Origin: Acanthamoeba castellanii str. Neff
Taxonomy: Eukaryota > Discosea > Longamoebia > Acanthamoebidae
DNA length: 64,000 bases
Direction: 5' to 3'
Assembly: GCF_000313135.1 (NCBI RefSeq)
Contig: NW_004457319.1
Location: 62,773-126,772, forward strand
How positions within the stretch are numbered: position 1 is the first letter of the stretch; every line of letters starts with the position of its first letter. Shown one piece after another: positions 63,293-64,000 of this stretch. The translations under genes were made by a program, and so were the position numbers. The notes beneath the pieces are model-generated. The model saw nothing but the letters and a program-made list of their open reading frames with translations, was not told the origin of the DNA and searched no databases.

Positions 63293-64000
63293 ATGAAGGC
63301 GAATGCACGAGGTTTGGCTCAGCGTGTGTGTGGCTCTTCTCATACCCGCCTCGTGTCTACTGGTATCCGTGCCGCCATCTCGGGCCGAGATCGGACACAA
63401 TCTGGGGAGAATCAAGTGGTTGAATTGGAATTGGATCTAACTCTGCGCCACTGTATTGCGCGCTGGGACAGGAGGGCAGGCGCTCCGTAGTGCCGCGCGG
63501 TCCAAGGCCGACAAGCCGCTCAGGCCCAAGTTCGATGTGCTGACCTCCCACAAATCCGTGTTTGAGTACACCCTCGGCTGCACCCTCGGTCTCGGTACAA
63601 TCCCCCCTCCCCTCCTTACGTTCGGTTAGCGTGCGCGTGTGGTGGTGCGTGTGCGGTGGTGCCTTGTGTGCTAACGAGCTCGACGCGTGTGTAACTTCTG
63701 CACAAACTAGCGGGCGGCTACATCATCTGGGGCCAAGAGCTCAAGAAGAAGGCCGACGCCATAAGGGAGCTCAAGGAGGCCCTGAAGCCCGAGATCGTCG
63801 AAGTCGACCCGCTGCAGAGGCTCGACCAGTCCCACTCCGGTACGCTCACTCTCTCCGTCGTACCCTTCTTTTACTTCATCGTCATCGTCGTCGTCGTCAC
63901 CATCAGCTTCATCAACTGCATCACCATCACCATCTTCTTCTTCATCATCTTCAGCTTCTTCATCATCGTACTCATCTCTGGCCTCGCACAGACAGCCAAG
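63293..64000 (+). CDS. Organelle-type small protein, cut by the right edge
   Basis: Exon 1 (63293-63362) encodes MKANARGLAQRVCGSSHTRL then VSTG, an Arg/Ser-rich, acid-free start typical of mitochondrial presequences. Splicing (GTATCC donor, acceptor before GAGGGCAGGCG) adds GQALRSAARSKADKPLRPKF and DVLTSHKSVFEYTLGCTLGL. The exon from about 63711 gives GGYIIWGQELKKKADAIREL, KEALKPEIVEVDPLQRLDQS. The YTLGCTLGL-GGYIIWG part could be one short membrane segment followed by a coiled coil. The layout would suit a small inner-membrane protein, perhaps a respiratory-complex subunit, but no family is recognised. The last intron contains GTC/ATC trinucleotide repeats (63875-63925), and the gene continues beyond the window. 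Confidence 0.55.

Overview
The window reads as nuclear DNA of a free-living amoebozoan, most like Acanthamoeba (inference). It is GC-rich and gene-dense, with genes on both strands split by many short GT-AG introns. Several families fit an environmental amoeba: hybrid receptors joining phosphate-binding-protein-like ectodomains, two kinase domains and a cyclase-homology domain; a fungal-type Zn2Cys6 regulator; F-box/LRR and RING proteins. Exon borders were read by eye, so internal boundaries are approximate unless given exactly.

Layout. 1-188: last exon of a left-hand gene. 471-3590 (-): Zn2Cys6 transcription factor with a PAS-like region. 3767-9419 (-): a nuclear protein pairing an N-terminal SANTA domain with four SAP motifs, each cut by an intron at the same place. 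9746-12220 (+): bacterial-type glycyl-tRNA synthetase. 12445-12987 (-): unknown small protein. 13612-14366 (-): mitochondrial inner-membrane peptidase 1-like. 14658-17425 (-): cytochrome P450. 17711-21820 (+): transmembrane RasGAP with LamG and Ig/PKD-like ectodomain. 21961-23513 (+): USP-family protein that has lost the catalytic cysteine. 23550-29812 (-): full ABCC transporter. 30123-32189 (-) and 32281-35099 (+): divergent pair, F-box/LRR protein and ARM-SAM-RING protein. 35207-37556 (-): GPKOW/Spp2 splicing factor. 37792-38933 (+): PNPOx-like flavoprotein. 39028-39632 (+): small basic protein. 39786-39948: competing hairpins and a tRNA-like Pol III unit. 40119-40718 (+): LRAT-domain protein. 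40933-46579 (-) and 57811-63128 (+): two hybrid receptor kinases. 47462-49410 (+): secreted beta-propeller fused to a periplasmic-binding-like domain. 49594-49849 (-): gene remnant. 49946-51934 (+): membrane-anchored helical-repeat protein. 52026-53430 (-): asparaginase-like. 53534-56144: decayed AT-rich LINE with 120-bp tandem repeats in front and a 3' hairpin. 56686-57291 (-): secreted RidA-like protein. 63293-right edge (+): partial organelle-type protein.

The genes do not form one pathway. The themes are cell-surface sensing (two hybrid kinases, receptor RasGAP, secreted propeller/PBP, secreted RidA), ubiquitin signalling (F-box, RING, USP-like), and nuclear or RNA functions (SANTA-SAP, GPKOW, Zn2Cys6). 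The most unusual items are the SANTA-SAP gene, the receptor RasGAP, the cysteine-less USP, the degenerate cyclase domains in both hybrid kinases, and the LINE relic.
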